Assembly: GCF_015461845.1 (NCBI RefSeq)
Contig: NZ_JACOPW010000001.1
Location: forward strand, 1,686,757 to 1,750,756
Direction of reading: 5' to 3'
DNA from: Pseudomonas mucoides
Lineage (GTDB): Bacteria; Pseudomonadota; Gammaproteobacteria; Pseudomonadales; Pseudomonadaceae
DNA length: 64,000 nt
Shown: positions 17,590 through 26,350 of the stretch, in pieces
Layout of the letters: each line of letters opens with the position of its first letter
Position numbering within the stretch: position 1 is the stretch's first letter
Notes under the pieces: model-generated
Databases searched by the model: none
Told to the model about the DNA's origin: nothing
What the model saw: the letters and a program-made list of their open reading frames with translations, nothing else
Position numbers and translations under genes: made by a program

Positions 17590-18279
17590 ATGTTCCGCCC
17601 TACCCTTCGCTTCGCCGGCCTCTGCGCAGGCCTGATGATCTCTGCCAGCGCACTGGCGCTGTCGCTCAACGACCTGTCGCAAAAAGATGCCACTGGCGGC
17701 CTCAAGGATGCCCTGACCCAAGGTGCACAACTGGCGGTCAAACAACTCGGCACACCGGGTGGCTTCAGCAACAACCCTGAGGTGAAAATCGGTTTGCCGG
17801 GTAAACTCGGCAAGGTCGCCGGCAAGATGAAGCAGTTCGGCATGGGCGATCAGGTCGACGAACTGGAAGCCAGCATGAACAAAGCGGCTGAAACTGCCGT
17901 GACCCAGGCCCAGCCGATCCTCGTGGACGCGGTGAAGAAAATGAGTGTGGAAGATGCCAAGGGCATCCTCAGCGGCGGCAATGACTCGGCCACTCAATAC
18001 CTGAACAAAACCAGTCGCGAACAGATCCGCACGAAGTTCCTGCCGATTGTGAAGCAAGCCACTGATCAGGTCGGCCTGGCCAAGCAATACAACACGTTCG
18101 CCGGTCAGGCGGCGACCATGGGTGTGCTGGATGCCAAGAACGCCAACGTCGAAAACTACGTGACCGAGCAAGCCCTGAACGGTTTGTTCGAGATGATCGG
18201 CAAACAGGAAGAAACCATTCGCCAGAACCCCGCGGCAGCGGCGACCAGTCTGGCGAAAAAGGTGTTTGGAACGTTGTAA
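17590..18279 (+). CDS. DUF4197 family exported protein
   Basis: This 229-aa protein has a Sec signal peptide (about 1-23, 'MFRPTLRFAGLCAGLMISASALA'). The mature part is helical and matches the DUF4197 pattern: 'LSLNDLSQKDATGGLKDAL', 'GFSNNPEVKIGLPGKL', 'ILSGGNDSATQYL' and 'YVTEQALNGLFEMIGKQE'. It is expected in the periplasm and its function is unknown. An 'aaggaagctgtc' ribosome-binding site precedes the ATG. A bidirectional terminator follows. Confidence 0.85.
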   Translation: MFRPTLRFAGLCAGLMISASALALSLNDLSQKDATGGLKDALTQGAQLAVKQLGTPGGFSNNPEVKIGLPGKLGKVAGKMKQFGMGDQVDELEASMNKAAETAVTQAQPILVDAVKKMSVEDAKGILSGGNDSATQYLNKTSREQIRTKFLPIVKQATDQVGLAKQYNTFAGQAATMGVLDAKNANVENYVTEQALNGLFEMIGKQEETIRQNPAAAATSLAKKVFGTL

Positions 18280-18303
18280 TTCCGAGCGCCTGAACCCTGT
18301 AGA

Positions 18304-18341
18304 AAAAGCCCGCTGACCTTTACGACTTCAGCGGGCTTTTC
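18304..18341. terminator. Bidirectional terminator between the DUF4197 and fic genes
   Basis: A stem aaaagcccgctga / tcagcgggctttt has T-runs on both strands and serves the two convergent genes. Confidence 0.88.
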
Positions 18342-18343
18342 AT

Positions 18344-19711
18344 TTAAACGGCCTCGATGATGGATGGTGTAACGGGGGCCGCCCGTAAAAAGAATACCCA
18401 CTCGCGGCCCATCTTCCGTTTCTCGAACACCTTCAGATCAACCAGCCCGTTCAAGGTCGCCGAAGCCGTGTTGTAAGAACAGTCGAGATTTTCCTTCACA
18501 TTGACGGCGGTGAACTCCTTGGCCATCCCGCTCTTGGCCACTTGATAAACGGCGCGTTGCTTCTCGGTGAGCTGGTCGAAAAAGCCGGACGCCATCAACC
18601 AGCGATCAAAGCGCTCGGCGTAGGCCAGACGCTTGCGATAGACCTCGGTAAAACCGCTGACGGCCCGCAGGACCACCGAACACTGGAAATCGATGAAGTA
18701 AGTCAGGTCCAGCTCATCGGCCTCGGTATTCAAATACGACCGCCCGTATTTCATGGGTGCGTTGCGCAACAACACGCTGATCGCGATGTAGCGAAATGCC
18801 GAGAAATCATTCTTGAACATGAACCAGTAAAACAGCGCCCGCGCAACACGACCATTGCCATCGCGGAAAGGATGCTCGTAACCCAAGGCAAAATGCAGCG
18901 CGATGCCTTTCATCAGCGGATGGAGGTAGTCCTCACGATTGATATCGTTGTGGGACTGATTGATCCACTTCGTCAGCACCTGCAAGCGTGACACCAGCCC
19001 TGCGGCGGGCGGCGGTGTATGCACGGTGTTGCCCTCACCGTCCTGCACCACCACATCATCGTTGCCTCTGAATTCACCCGGCGAATACTGCGCGTCATCA
19101 ATACCCTCGACGCCAACACGGTGCATTGCAGTGATGAGTTCCACACTCAGTGGTTCATAACGCTTTTCCCAGGCAAAGTTCATCATCTGATAGTTGCCAA
19201 TGACCATTCGCTCATCGGGTGTACGCGGCAGGCGATGGCGCTTAAGCATGTCCTTTGCCACCCGCGTGGTGGTGGCAGCGCCTTCGAGTTGGCTGCTGCT
19301 GATGGCTTCGTCTTCGATCAGGTCATTGAGCAGATAGCTGAAATGCGCGCGCTCACCGATCTGGTTGGTCATGTATTCCAGCGCAGCGGTGGTGGTTTGC
19401 CGATCGACTGCCGAAATGGCTTTCTGCGCCAATGGCGTCAGCACGAAGTTGCACCACTGGACCGGTTCGCCCAAGGGCAGAAGGCAGGAATATTGTGCTG
19501 TCCGGGCCTTTTTGACCAAGGCCCAGCACACTCTGGAATCCAGCCCCGGCGCCCAGCGGTAACGCAATTCATCAAATGGAAGGTAGCGCCCCTGATCATC
19601 CAGCGGCTTCAGCAGGGCCAGGTAGTCAGGGAGGCGTTCCTTGTGGGGGAATTTCATCAACAGGTCGAACACCGGATCGGTCCTGCCCGTTACAACCGGT
19701 GGCTTCTTCAT
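18344..19711 (-). CDS. Fic-family protein, probable AMP-transferase with self-inhibitory helix
   Basis: From ATG 19711 this is a 455-aa protein. The Fic core motif is intact: HPFRDGNGRVAR at about residues 280-291, with catalytic His280 and the Mg-binding and phosphate-binding residues. Upstream, 'SSQLEGA' (about 140-145) matches the class II inhibitory motif (S/T)xxxE(G/N), so activity should be repressed until the Glu is displaced. The C-terminus ('FTAVNVKENLDCSYNTASATL') looks like a winged helix. Such proteins usually AMPylate themselves or partners. No antitoxin gene is adjacent, which fits internal inhibition. The frame remains open to 19756 (MLYSRLS...), through a hairpin. Confidence 0.85.
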   Translation of the reverse strand: MKKPPVVTGRTDPVFDLLMKFPHKERLPDYLALLKPLDDQGRYLPFDELRYRWAPGLDSRVCWALVKKARTAQYSCLLPLGEPVQWCNFVLTPLAQKAISAVDRQTTTAALEYMTNQIGERAHFSYLLNDLIEDEAISSSQLEGAATTTRVAKDMLKRHRLPRTPDERMVIGNYQMMNFAWEKRYEPLSVELITAMHRVGVEGIDDAQYSPGEFRGNDDVVVQDGEGNTVHTPPPAAGLVSRLQVLTKWINQSHNDINREDYLHPLMKGIALHFALGYEHPFRDGNGRVARALFYWFMFKNDFSAFRYIAISVLLRNAPMKYGRSYLNTEADELDLTYFIDFQCSVVLRAVSGFTEVYRKRLAYAERFDRWLMASGFFDQLTEKQRAVYQVAKSGMAKEFTAVNVKENLDCSYNTASATLNGLVDLKVFEKRKMGREWVFFLRAAPVTPSIIEAV

Positions 19712-19755
19712 GACGACTGTCTCAATACTCGTAAAACTGAGTCGTGAGTACAGCA

Positions 19756-19792
19756 TTCAGAGTCCTCTGACTCAACATCAGAGGATTCTGAA
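19756..19792. repeat. 15-bp inverted repeat between mexK and fic
   Basis: ttcagagtcctctga (19756-19770) pairs with tcagaggattctgaa (19778-19792) with one wobble and a 7-base loop. It lies 14 bases past the mexK stop and 45 bases before the fic ATG. There is no T-tract; it may be a terminator, attenuator or operator. Confidence 0.7.
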
Positions 19793-19806
19793 ATACATGT
19801 AGGAAG

Positions 19807-22800
19807 TCAGACCGGCTCTTTCTTCACCCTGAACCACGCCGCATACAACGCCGGCAAGAACAGCAACGTCAACGCCGTCGCCACGATCAGACCGCCCATG
19901 ATCGCCACCGCCATCGGCCCGAAGAACACACTGCGTGACAACGGAATCATCGCCAGTACCGCCGCCAATGCAGTCAACACAATCGGGCGGAAGCGGCGCA
20001 CGGTCGCCTCGATAATCGCCTGCCAGGGCTTGAGACCTGCCGCGATGTCCTGCTCGATCTGGTCCACCAGAATCACCGAGTTACGCATGATCATCCCGGA
20101 CAGCGCAATGGTCCCCAGCATCGCGACAAAACCGAACGGCTGGCGAAAAACCAACAGGAACAAGGTCACGCCGATCAGCCCCAGCGGCGCGGTGAGGAAC
20201 ACCATCACCGTGCGCGAGAAGCTGCGCAGTTGCAGCATCAGCAACGTCAACACCACCACGATGAACAGCGGCACACCGGCCTTCACCGAGTTCTGTCCAC
20301 GGGCGGAATCTTCGACCGTGCCGCCGACGTCCAGCAAGTAGCCGTCCGGCAATTCGGCGCGAATCGGATCGAGCGTCGGCATGATCTGCTGCACCAGCGT
20401 GGCAGGTTGTTCCTTGCCGTAGATGTCGGCGCGAATGGTGACGTTGGGCAGGCGATTACGGTGCCAGATGATGCCTTCTTCGAAGCCGTATTCCAGCGTC
20501 GCGATCTGCGACAGTGCAACGCTGCGGCCATTGTCGGTCGGCACGGCCAGGCTAGGCAGCAACGACAGTTCGGTGCGTTCGTGCAAGGTGCCGCGCAGCA
20601 GGATTTCGATCAACTCGTTGTCTTCGCGGTACTGGCTGACGCTGGAACCGGTCAGGGAACTTTGCAGGAACTTCGACAGGTTCGCCGTGCTCACGCCCAG
20701 CGCTCGGGCGCGGTCCTGATCGACGTTCAGGTACACCACTTTGCTCGGTTCTTCCCAGTCCAGGTGGACGTTGGCAACGTGCGGATTCTCGCGAACCTTG
20801 GCCGCCACTTTACGGGCCAGGGCGCGGACTTCGTCGATGTGCTCGCCGGTCACCCGGAACTGCACCGGATAGCCTACTGGAGGCCCGTTTTCAAGACGCG
20901 TGACCCGCCCACGCAGGGCCGGGAATTGTTCGTTGAGGGTTTCGATCAGCCAGGTGCGCAGGCTTTCGCGATCCTCGATGGTCTTGGCCAGGACCACCAC
21001 TTGCGCGAAGCTCGCCGCCGGCAGTTGCTGATCCAGTGGCAGGTAGAAACGCGGTGAACCGGTGCCGACGTAGGCCACATAGTTGTCGATACCGGCGCGG
21101 TCCTTCAGCAAGGCTTCCAGGCGTTTGACTTCGTCGGCGGTGTTGCTCAGGGAGGCGCCTTCGGCCAGTTTCAGATCGACCATCAGCTCCAGCCGCCCCG
21201 ACGCCGGGAAAAACTGTTGCGGCACGAAACGGAACAGCATGACCGAGGCAACAAACATCATGATCGTCAGCACGATCACCGTTTTGCGTCGCCGTACGCA
21301 CCATTCCACCAAACGTCTGACCCGCTCATAGAACGGCGTGCCGTAAGGGTCGGGCTGATCCGTGCCGTGTTTCGCCGCATGAATTTTCGCCAGATCCGGC
21401 AGGAGTTTTTCCCCCAGGTACGGCACAAACACTACCGCAGCGACCCACGAGGCCAGCAGCGCGATGGTCACCACCTGGAAGATCGAGCGGGTGTATTCGC
21501 CGGTGCTCGATTGCGCGGTAGCAATCGGCAGGAAGCCGGCGGCGGTGATCAGCGTACCGGTGAGCATCGGGAACGCCGTACTGGTCCAGGCATAACTGGC
21601 TGCCTTGATACGGTCGAAGCCCTGCTCCATTTTGATCGCCATCATTTCCACGGCGATGATCGCGTCGTCCACTAGCAGGCCCAGCGCCAGCACCAGCGCG
21701 CCGAGGGAAATCTTGTGCAGGCCGATGCCGAGGTAATACATGCAGGCAAAGGTCATTGCCAGCACCAGCGGAATCGCCAGTGCGACCACCATGCCAGTGC
21801 GCATGCCAAGTGAGAAGAAGCTCACCAGCAACACAATCGCCAAGGCTTCGACCAGCACCTGAATGAATTCGCCGACCCCGGTTTTCACCGCGGCGGGCTG
21901 GTCCGACACTTTGCGCAATTGCATCCCGGCCGGGAGGTTGTTCTGGATGCGGTCGAACTCTTTTTCCAGTGCCTCACCCAGCACCAGAATGTCGCCGCCA
22001 TCCTTCATCGCCACGGCCAGACCGATAGCATTTTCGGCCATGAAGCGCATACGCGGTGCGGGAGGATCGTTAAAACCGCGGCGAACGTCGGCCACATCGG
22101 AAATGCGGAACGTGCGATCACCGACGCGAATCGGGAAGTTCTTGATCTCATCGACCGTCTGAAAATTCCCCGAGACCCGTAGCTGCAATCGCTCACTGGT
22201 GGTTTCGAAGAACCCGGCCGTCGACACCGCATTCTGTTCTTCAAGCGCTTGCTGCACGGCGGCCAATGGCAAGCCAAGGGTGGCGAGTTTGACGTTGGAC
22301 AGCTCGATCCAGATCTTCTCGTCCTGCAGCCCGAGCAAGTCGACCTTGCCCACATCCTTGACCCGTTGCAGCTGGATCTGAATGCGGTCGGCGTAGTCCT
22401 TCAACACCGCGTAATCAAAACCGTCGCCGGTCAGGGCGTAGATGTTGCCGAAGGTGGTGCCGAACTCATCGTTGAAAAACGGCCCCTGAATGCCCGGCGG
22501 CAAGGTGTAGCGGATGTCGCTGATCTTCTTGCGGACCTGATACCAGAGTTCGGGAATGTCCTTGGAATGCATGGCATCGCGCGCGACAAAGGTGACCTGG
22601 GACTCACCCGGACGGGAGAACGAGACGATGCGCTCGTACTCGCCGGTTTCCATCAGTTTCTTTTCGATGCGTTCAGTGACCTGACGCGACACTTCTTGAG
22701 CCGTAGCCCCCGGCCAGTTGGTACGAATCACCATGGCCTTGAAAGTAAACGGCGGGTCTTCGCTTTGACCGAGCTTGGTGTAGGAAAGCGCACCGACGAC

Positions 22801-22872
22801 GGCCAGCAAGAGCATCAGGAACAGTACGATCTGGCGATTACGCAACGCCCATTCGGAAAGGTTGAAGCGCAT
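19807..22872 (-). CDS. mexK: RND multidrug efflux permease, MexK-like
   Basis: This 1021-aa inner-membrane proton-drug antiporter has a TM1 segment at 13-30, a large periplasmic porter loop, TM2-6 at about 335-500, a second loop, and a final TM cluster. The proton-relay pair is visible in TM4: 'LGLLVDDAIIAVEMM'. The order is mexL (divergent), mexJ, mexK, as known for P. aeruginosa MexJK, which exports triclosan, tetracycline and erythromycin using a separately encoded outer-membrane channel. No channel gene is present here either. TriC-like permeases are an alternative, but those have two adaptor genes. Confidence 0.85.
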   Translation of the reverse strand: MRFNLSEWALRNRQIVLFLMLLLAVVGALSYTKLGQSEDPPFTFKAMVIRTNWPGATAQEVSRQVTERIEKKLMETGEYERIVSFSRPGESQVTFVARDAMHSKDIPELWYQVRKKISDIRYTLPPGIQGPFFNDEFGTTFGNIYALTGDGFDYAVLKDYADRIQIQLQRVKDVGKVDLLGLQDEKIWIELSNVKLATLGLPLAAVQQALEEQNAVSTAGFFETTSERLQLRVSGNFQTVDEIKNFPIRVGDRTFRISDVADVRRGFNDPPAPRMRFMAENAIGLAVAMKDGGDILVLGEALEKEFDRIQNNLPAGMQLRKVSDQPAAVKTGVGEFIQVLVEALAIVLLVSFFSLGMRTGMVVALAIPLVLAMTFACMYYLGIGLHKISLGALVLALGLLVDDAIIAVEMMAIKMEQGFDRIKAASYAWTSTAFPMLTGTLITAAGFLPIATAQSSTGEYTRSIFQVVTIALLASWVAAVVFVPYLGEKLLPDLAKIHAAKHGTDQPDPYGTPFYERVRRLVEWCVRRRKTVIVLTIMMFVASVMLFRFVPQQFFPASGRLELMVDLKLAEGASLSNTADEVKRLEALLKDRAGIDNYVAYVGTGSPRFYLPLDQQLPAASFAQVVVLAKTIEDRESLRTWLIETLNEQFPALRGRVTRLENGPPVGYPVQFRVTGEHIDEVRALARKVAAKVRENPHVANVHLDWEEPSKVVYLNVDQDRARALGVSTANLSKFLQSSLTGSSVSQYREDNELIEILLRGTLHERTELSLLPSLAVPTDNGRSVALSQIATLEYGFEEGIIWHRNRLPNVTIRADIYGKEQPATLVQQIMPTLDPIRAELPDGYLLDVGGTVEDSARGQNSVKAGVPLFIVVVLTLLMLQLRSFSRTVMVFLTAPLGLIGVTLFLLVFRQPFGFVAMLGTIALSGMIMRNSVILVDQIEQDIAAGLKPWQAIIEATVRRFRPIVLTALAAVLAMIPLSRSVFFGPMAVAIMGGLIVATALTLLFLPALYAAWFRVKKEPV

Positions 22873-22878
22873 CGGGAA

Positions 22879-23979
22879 TTACTCCTTGTCCGCCAGATTG
22901 ACCACGCGGTTGGAGCGATCCACCGGACGCACTTGCTGCCCGTCGTGAAGCACATGGACACCGGCGGCCACCACCCAGTCGCTGGCGTTCAGGCCTTCGA
23001 GCACAGTCACGGTTTTCTCGCCGAACGGACCGACCCGCACCGGGGCTTTTTTCAGGGTGTTGTTGGCCCCGAGCACCCACACGTAGGTCGCGCCGTTTTC
23101 CGCGGTGACCGCCGATAACGGCACCGACAGCGCAATGGTTTCTGCCGTCTGGATAAACACCCGGGCGCTTTGGCCAAGCTCCGCCGGGACTTTGCCGGCG
23201 GTAAACGCGATGCGGGCGGCGAAGGTGCGCGATTTTGGATCGGCGGCGGGCGACAGTTCGCGGATGCGGCCGGCGAAGCGCTGATCCGGTTGGGTCCAGA
23301 GTTCTACCGACACGGGCTGACCGACCTTGAAGCGGCCGAAACTCTGTTCCGGCAAGCTGATCAGCACTTCACGTTCGCCATCGGTGGCGAGGGTGAACAC
23401 GGTTTGCCCGGCGGCCACCACTTGCCCGACTTCCACGGCCCGCTTGGCCACGACGCCATCCTGGGGCGCGCGCAGTACCGCGTAGCTCGCCTGATTGGTC
23501 GAGACATTGAATTCGGCTTTGATTTGCTTGAGGCGGGCTTCACCGGACCGGTAAAGGTTTTCGGCATTGTCGTACTGTGAATGGCTGACCATCTGACGGT
23601 CCATCAGGGTCTTGTAGCGATCCCGCTCGGTGCGCACCAGGCTCAGATTGGCCTCGGCGGCGGCGACCTGCGCGCGGGTGGCTTCCAGTTGCAGGCGTAC
23701 GTCTTGAGGGTCGAGCTCGGCCAGAGGCTGGTCAGCCTTGACGCGCTGCCCTTCCTCGACCAGTCGTCGGCTGACTTTGCCGCCAATGCGAAACGCCAGA
23801 TCCGGTTCATAGCGAGCCCGCACTTCACCGGGATAGCTTTCCATCGCCTGCGCCGAAGGCTCTGGCTGGACCACCATGGCCGGACGAAGGGTGACTTGCG
23901 GCGCCTCTTCGTGACCACACGCCGTCAAAAAAAACGCCAGACTGACTGGCAACGCGAGGGACAAGGCATAGCGGAACAT
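22879..23979 (-). CDS. mexJ: RND efflux periplasmic adaptor, MexJ-like lipoprotein
   Basis: This 366-aa adaptor has a lipoprotein signal (lipobox 'LTAC', Cys21). It then shows lipoyl/barrel halves ('ARYEPDLAFRIGGKV', 'LRAPQDGVVAKRAVEVGQVV') and a coiled-coil hairpin between them (about 100-150). The beta-barrel and membrane-proximal parts follow. It bridges MexK and an outer-membrane channel. The stop is 6 bases before the mexK start, so they form one operon. The upstream gap with the divergent regulator gene contains a dyad operator candidate. Confidence 0.87.
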   Translation of the reverse strand: MFRYALSLALPVSLAFFLTACGHEEAPQVTLRPAMVVQPEPSAQAMESYPGEVRARYEPDLAFRIGGKVSRRLVEEGQRVKADQPLAELDPQDVRLQLEATRAQVAAAEANLSLVRTERDRYKTLMDRQMVSHSQYDNAENLYRSGEARLKQIKAEFNVSTNQASYAVLRAPQDGVVAKRAVEVGQVVAAGQTVFTLATDGEREVLISLPEQSFGRFKVGQPVSVELWTQPDQRFAGRIRELSPAADPKSRTFAARIAFTAGKVPAELGQSARVFIQTAETIALSVPLSAVTAENGATYVWVLGANNTLKKAPVRVGPFGEKTVTVLEGLNASDWVVAAGVHVLHDGQQVRPVDRSNRVVNLADKE

Positions 23980-24016
23980 GGTGAACGACCTTTCGCTAAT
24001 GGTGCTTGGAATAATT

Positions 24017-24030
24017 ATACTGAGCAGTAT
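24017..24030. promoter_or_regulatory. Candidate MexL operator dyad
   Basis: ATACTG-AG-CAGTAT is a 6-bp inverted repeat in the 93-base gap between mexJ and mexL. A further half-site (cagtat) lies at about 24055. TetR regulators normally bind such dyads in divergent promoters. No binding data are available here. Confidence 0.6.
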
Positions 24031-24072
24031 GGTATTAATAGCAAACTCACCAGTCCAGTATTAAAGCGGAAT

Positions 24073-24717
24073 ATGTCGAACAATCTTTCAGCACCCAGCG
24101 GTCCGGGCCGCCCCAAGGATCTGGCCAAGCGCCAGGCCATCCTCGATGCGGCTAAAATTCTGTTTGTGAGCAAGGGTTACGCGAACACCAGCATGGATGC
24201 CGTGGCGGCTGAGGCGGGCGTGTCCAAGCTGACGGTCTACAGCCACTTCAACGACAAGGAAACGCTGTTCTCCGCCGCCGTGGTCGCCAAGTGCGAAGAG
24301 CAACTGCCGCCGCTGTTTTTCGAACTGGCGGATGGGGTTGCGGTTGAAACGGTGCTGCTGAATATCGCGCACGGCTTTCATCAGCTGATCAACAGCGACG
24401 AATCCGTGAACCTGCACCGCCTGATGATCACCCTCGGCAGCCAGGACCCGAAACTCTCGCTGATCTTTTTCGAGGCCGGGCCGCAACGCATGCTGGATGG
24501 CATGGAGCGGTTGCTGACCAAGGTTGATCAAAGCGGTGTGCTGAGCATTGATAAACCGCGTAATGCGGCTGAGCATTTCTTCTGCTTGCTCAAGGGTGGG
24601 GGCAATTTTCGGTTGCTGTATGGCTGCGGCGGGCCGGTGACCGGGGAGGCGGCCGAAGACCATGTGCAGGAAGTGGTGGGGTTGTTTATGCGGGCTTATC
24701 GGCCGCAGACAGCCTGA
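24073..24717 (+). CDS. mexL: TetR-family repressor, MexL-like
   Basis: This 214-aa protein is close to the length I recall for P. aeruginosa MexL. The N-terminal HTH is 'SMDAVAAEAGVSKLTVYSHFNDKETLF' (about 39-65), preceded by 'RQAILDAAKILFVSKGY'. It is divergent from mexJK and is expected to repress both itself and the pump. The start is ATG 24073 with 'agcgga' close upstream; the open frame extends far upstream through the mexJ region, but that is a shadow. The C-terminal ligand-binding domain gives no hint of the inducer. Confidence 0.88.
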   Translation: MSNNLSAPSGPGRPKDLAKRQAILDAAKILFVSKGYANTSMDAVAAEAGVSKLTVYSHFNDKETLFSAAVVAKCEEQLPPLFFELADGVAVETVLLNIAHGFHQLINSDESVNLHRLMITLGSQDPKLSLIFFEAGPQRMLDGMERLLTKVDQSGVLSIDKPRNAAEHFFCLLKGGGNFRLLYGCGGPVTGEAAEDHVQEVVGLFMRAYRPQTA

Positions 24718-24743
24718 TAGAAATGGGGTGACTGGTCTGGCCC

Positions 24744-24821
24744 CATCGCGAGCAAGCTCGCTCCCACAGAGGATCTCTGGCGTTGCACAGATCCAATGTG
24801 GGAGCGAGCTTGCTCGCGATG
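24744..24821. repeat. REP-type inverted pair after mexL
   Basis: 'catcgcgagcaagctcgctc' and its inverted copy at about 24797-24821 are separated by ~28 bases, between the convergent mexL and rsmJ genes. Confidence 0.85.
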
Positions 24822-24835
24822 GGAGCGACTCGGTC

Positions 24836-25618
24836 TCAGGGCTTGAGCGCTTTCTTCGGATAAATGTCATACCGGCTGGATTTCCCGTCCAGCGCATGAC
24901 TCGGCTTCGGCCCTGCAATGCACGGCGCCTTGCGCGGCCGCTTGACCACTACCCGGTGGCTGGCCAACGCCAATGCGGCCTCCAACAACGCCGGCGCATC
25001 CGGGTCATCGCCCACCAACGGCCGGAACAAGCGCATTTCCTTCTTCACCAACGCGGTTTTCTCGCGATGGGGAAACATCGGGTCGAGGTAGATCACCTGC
25101 GGCGGCTCACCCTCCCAGTTACGCATCACTTCAATCGAATTGCCCTTGAGCAAACGCATGCGCGCCACGATGGGAGCCACGTCGAAATCTTCCGCGCCGC
25201 GCGCCAGGCCATCCTCCAGCAGGGCGCCGATCAGCGGCTGACGCTCGATCAGGCTCATCTCGCAGCCCAGGCTCGCCAGCACGAACGCATCCTTGCCGAG
25301 GCCCGCCGTGGCATCCAGAACACGCGGACGCACGCCCTGCGCGATGCCAACAGCCTTGGCGATCATCTGTCCCGTGCCGCCACCGAACAACCGGCGATGC
25401 GCCGCCCCGCCTTCGACGAAGTCCACCCGCACCGGCCCCGGCGCATCCGCCCCGAGTTGTTGCAGCTGCAAGCCTTGCTCGCCGACCTGCAAGGCGAACT
25501 CGCCATCATCCACCTGCAACGGCAAGCCCAGGCGCTCGGCCCATTGCTCGGCCTGGGGCTGAAAGGTCGTGCCCAGGGCCTCGACATGGATGCGGCAAAC
25601 TGCCGGTTGATCAATCAT
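24836..25618 (-). CDS. rsmJ: 16S rRNA (guanine-N2)-methyltransferase RsmJ
   Basis: This 260-aa class I methyltransferase makes m2G1516 in 16S rRNA. The SAM loop is '[19 protein letters not shown]' (about 108-126), the acidic motif is '[17 protein letters not shown]', and '[20 protein letters not shown]' is the catalytic DPMFP motif. A C-terminal '[11 protein letters not shown]' follows. The length and motif order match RsmJ (YhiQ). Confidence 0.92.
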   Translation of the reverse strand: MIDQPAVCRIHVEALGTTFQPQAEQWAERLGLPLQVDDGEFALQVGEQGLQLQQLGADAPGPVRVDFVEGGAAHRRLFGGGTGQMIAKAVGIAQGVRPRVLDATAGLGKDAFVLASLGCEMSLIERQPLIGALLEDGLARGAEDFDVAPIVARMRLLKGNSIEVMRNWEGEPPQVIYLDPMFPHREKTALVKKEMRLFRPLVGDDPDAPALLEAALALASHRVVVKRPRKAPCIAGPKPSHALDGKSSRYDIYPKKALKP

Positions 25619-25711
25619 CGGAAAACACGCTCAAAAAATTAATGATCGGCAAAAACGGCCGATAACAAAACTAACGGGCATTTTGCCAGAGCTGAGCGTC
25701 GACCGAGAGAA

Positions 25712-26332
25712 ATGTCAGACTTTCAACCCACAATCACAGGTTTTATCTCGCCCTACGGCGATTACAACCTGCGAAACACCCAGGCGTTGGGCGGTGTCAG
25801 TCACCTGTGGCAAGATTTTTTTGCCCGGGCGCTGGCCGATCAGCCAGGTGATGGGGTTCCCGAGTCGCTCAAGTTTCCACCGGTCGATCTCGACAGCCCG
25901 GTCGAGCCCACCGTCGGCAGCGATCTGCTGGCACACATCGTCTCCCAGCGCGAATGCAATGTGACGGATACCGTGGTCCGCCCACCGGAGCCACTGTTTT
26001 TGCCGATTGCCGAGTTCGAAATGGACCTGGCCGACAAACCGGCGCCACCGTTCCCACCGGAAGAAATCGTCGCTCAGCAAAAACAACAGGACTTCGAAAG
26101 CGGCTGGGTTCGCCCTATCGTGCTCACCGCCGGTCAACCCGTGCCGGAAGCCGGCCCGGCGCCACAACCGCGTCCGCTGCACCTGCCGATCGCCGAATTC
26201 GAGATGGACCTGCTGGACAAACCGTTCCCACCGTTCTCCCCCGAAGAGCTGGTGGAACAACAGAAACAACTCGACTTCGATAATGGCTGGGCTCGCCCGA
26301 TCGTTCTGCAAAACCTGCGCATCGCCGCCTGA
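25712..26332 (+). CDS. Hypothetical protein with a duplicated 45-residue module
   Basis: This 206-aa soluble protein belongs to no family I recognise. Residues 94-138 and 155-199 are near copies (about 35 of 45 positions identical) of a module containing 'LPIAEFEMDL', 'PPEE' and 'GWxRPIVL', joined by a Pro-rich linker 'GQPVPEAGPAPQPRP'. The N-terminal ~90 residues ('ITGFISPYGDYNLRN', 'HLWQDFFARAL') are distinct. It has no signal peptide or membrane segment and a very acidic, Pro-rich composition. It is divergent from rsmJ and convergent with the extensin-like gene. Confidence 0.7.
   Translation: MSDFQPTITGFISPYGDYNLRNTQALGGVSHLWQDFFARALADQPGDGVPESLKFPPVDLDSPVEPTVGSDLLAHIVSQRECNVTDTVVRPPEPLFLPIAEFEMDLADKPAPPFPPEEIVAQQKQQDFESGWVRPIVLTAGQPVPEAGPAPQPRPLHLPIAEFEMDLLDKPFPPFSPEELVEQQKQLDFDNGWARPIVLQNLRIAA
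25991..26308 (+). repeat. Intragenic tandem duplication
   Basis: Two 135-base copies (25991-26125 and 26174-26308) encode the repeated module of the 206-aa protein, with a 48-base linker. The divergence seen suggests an old but maintained duplication. Confidence 0.85.
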
Positions 26333-26350
26333 TCCTTCAATAACAGGCCA

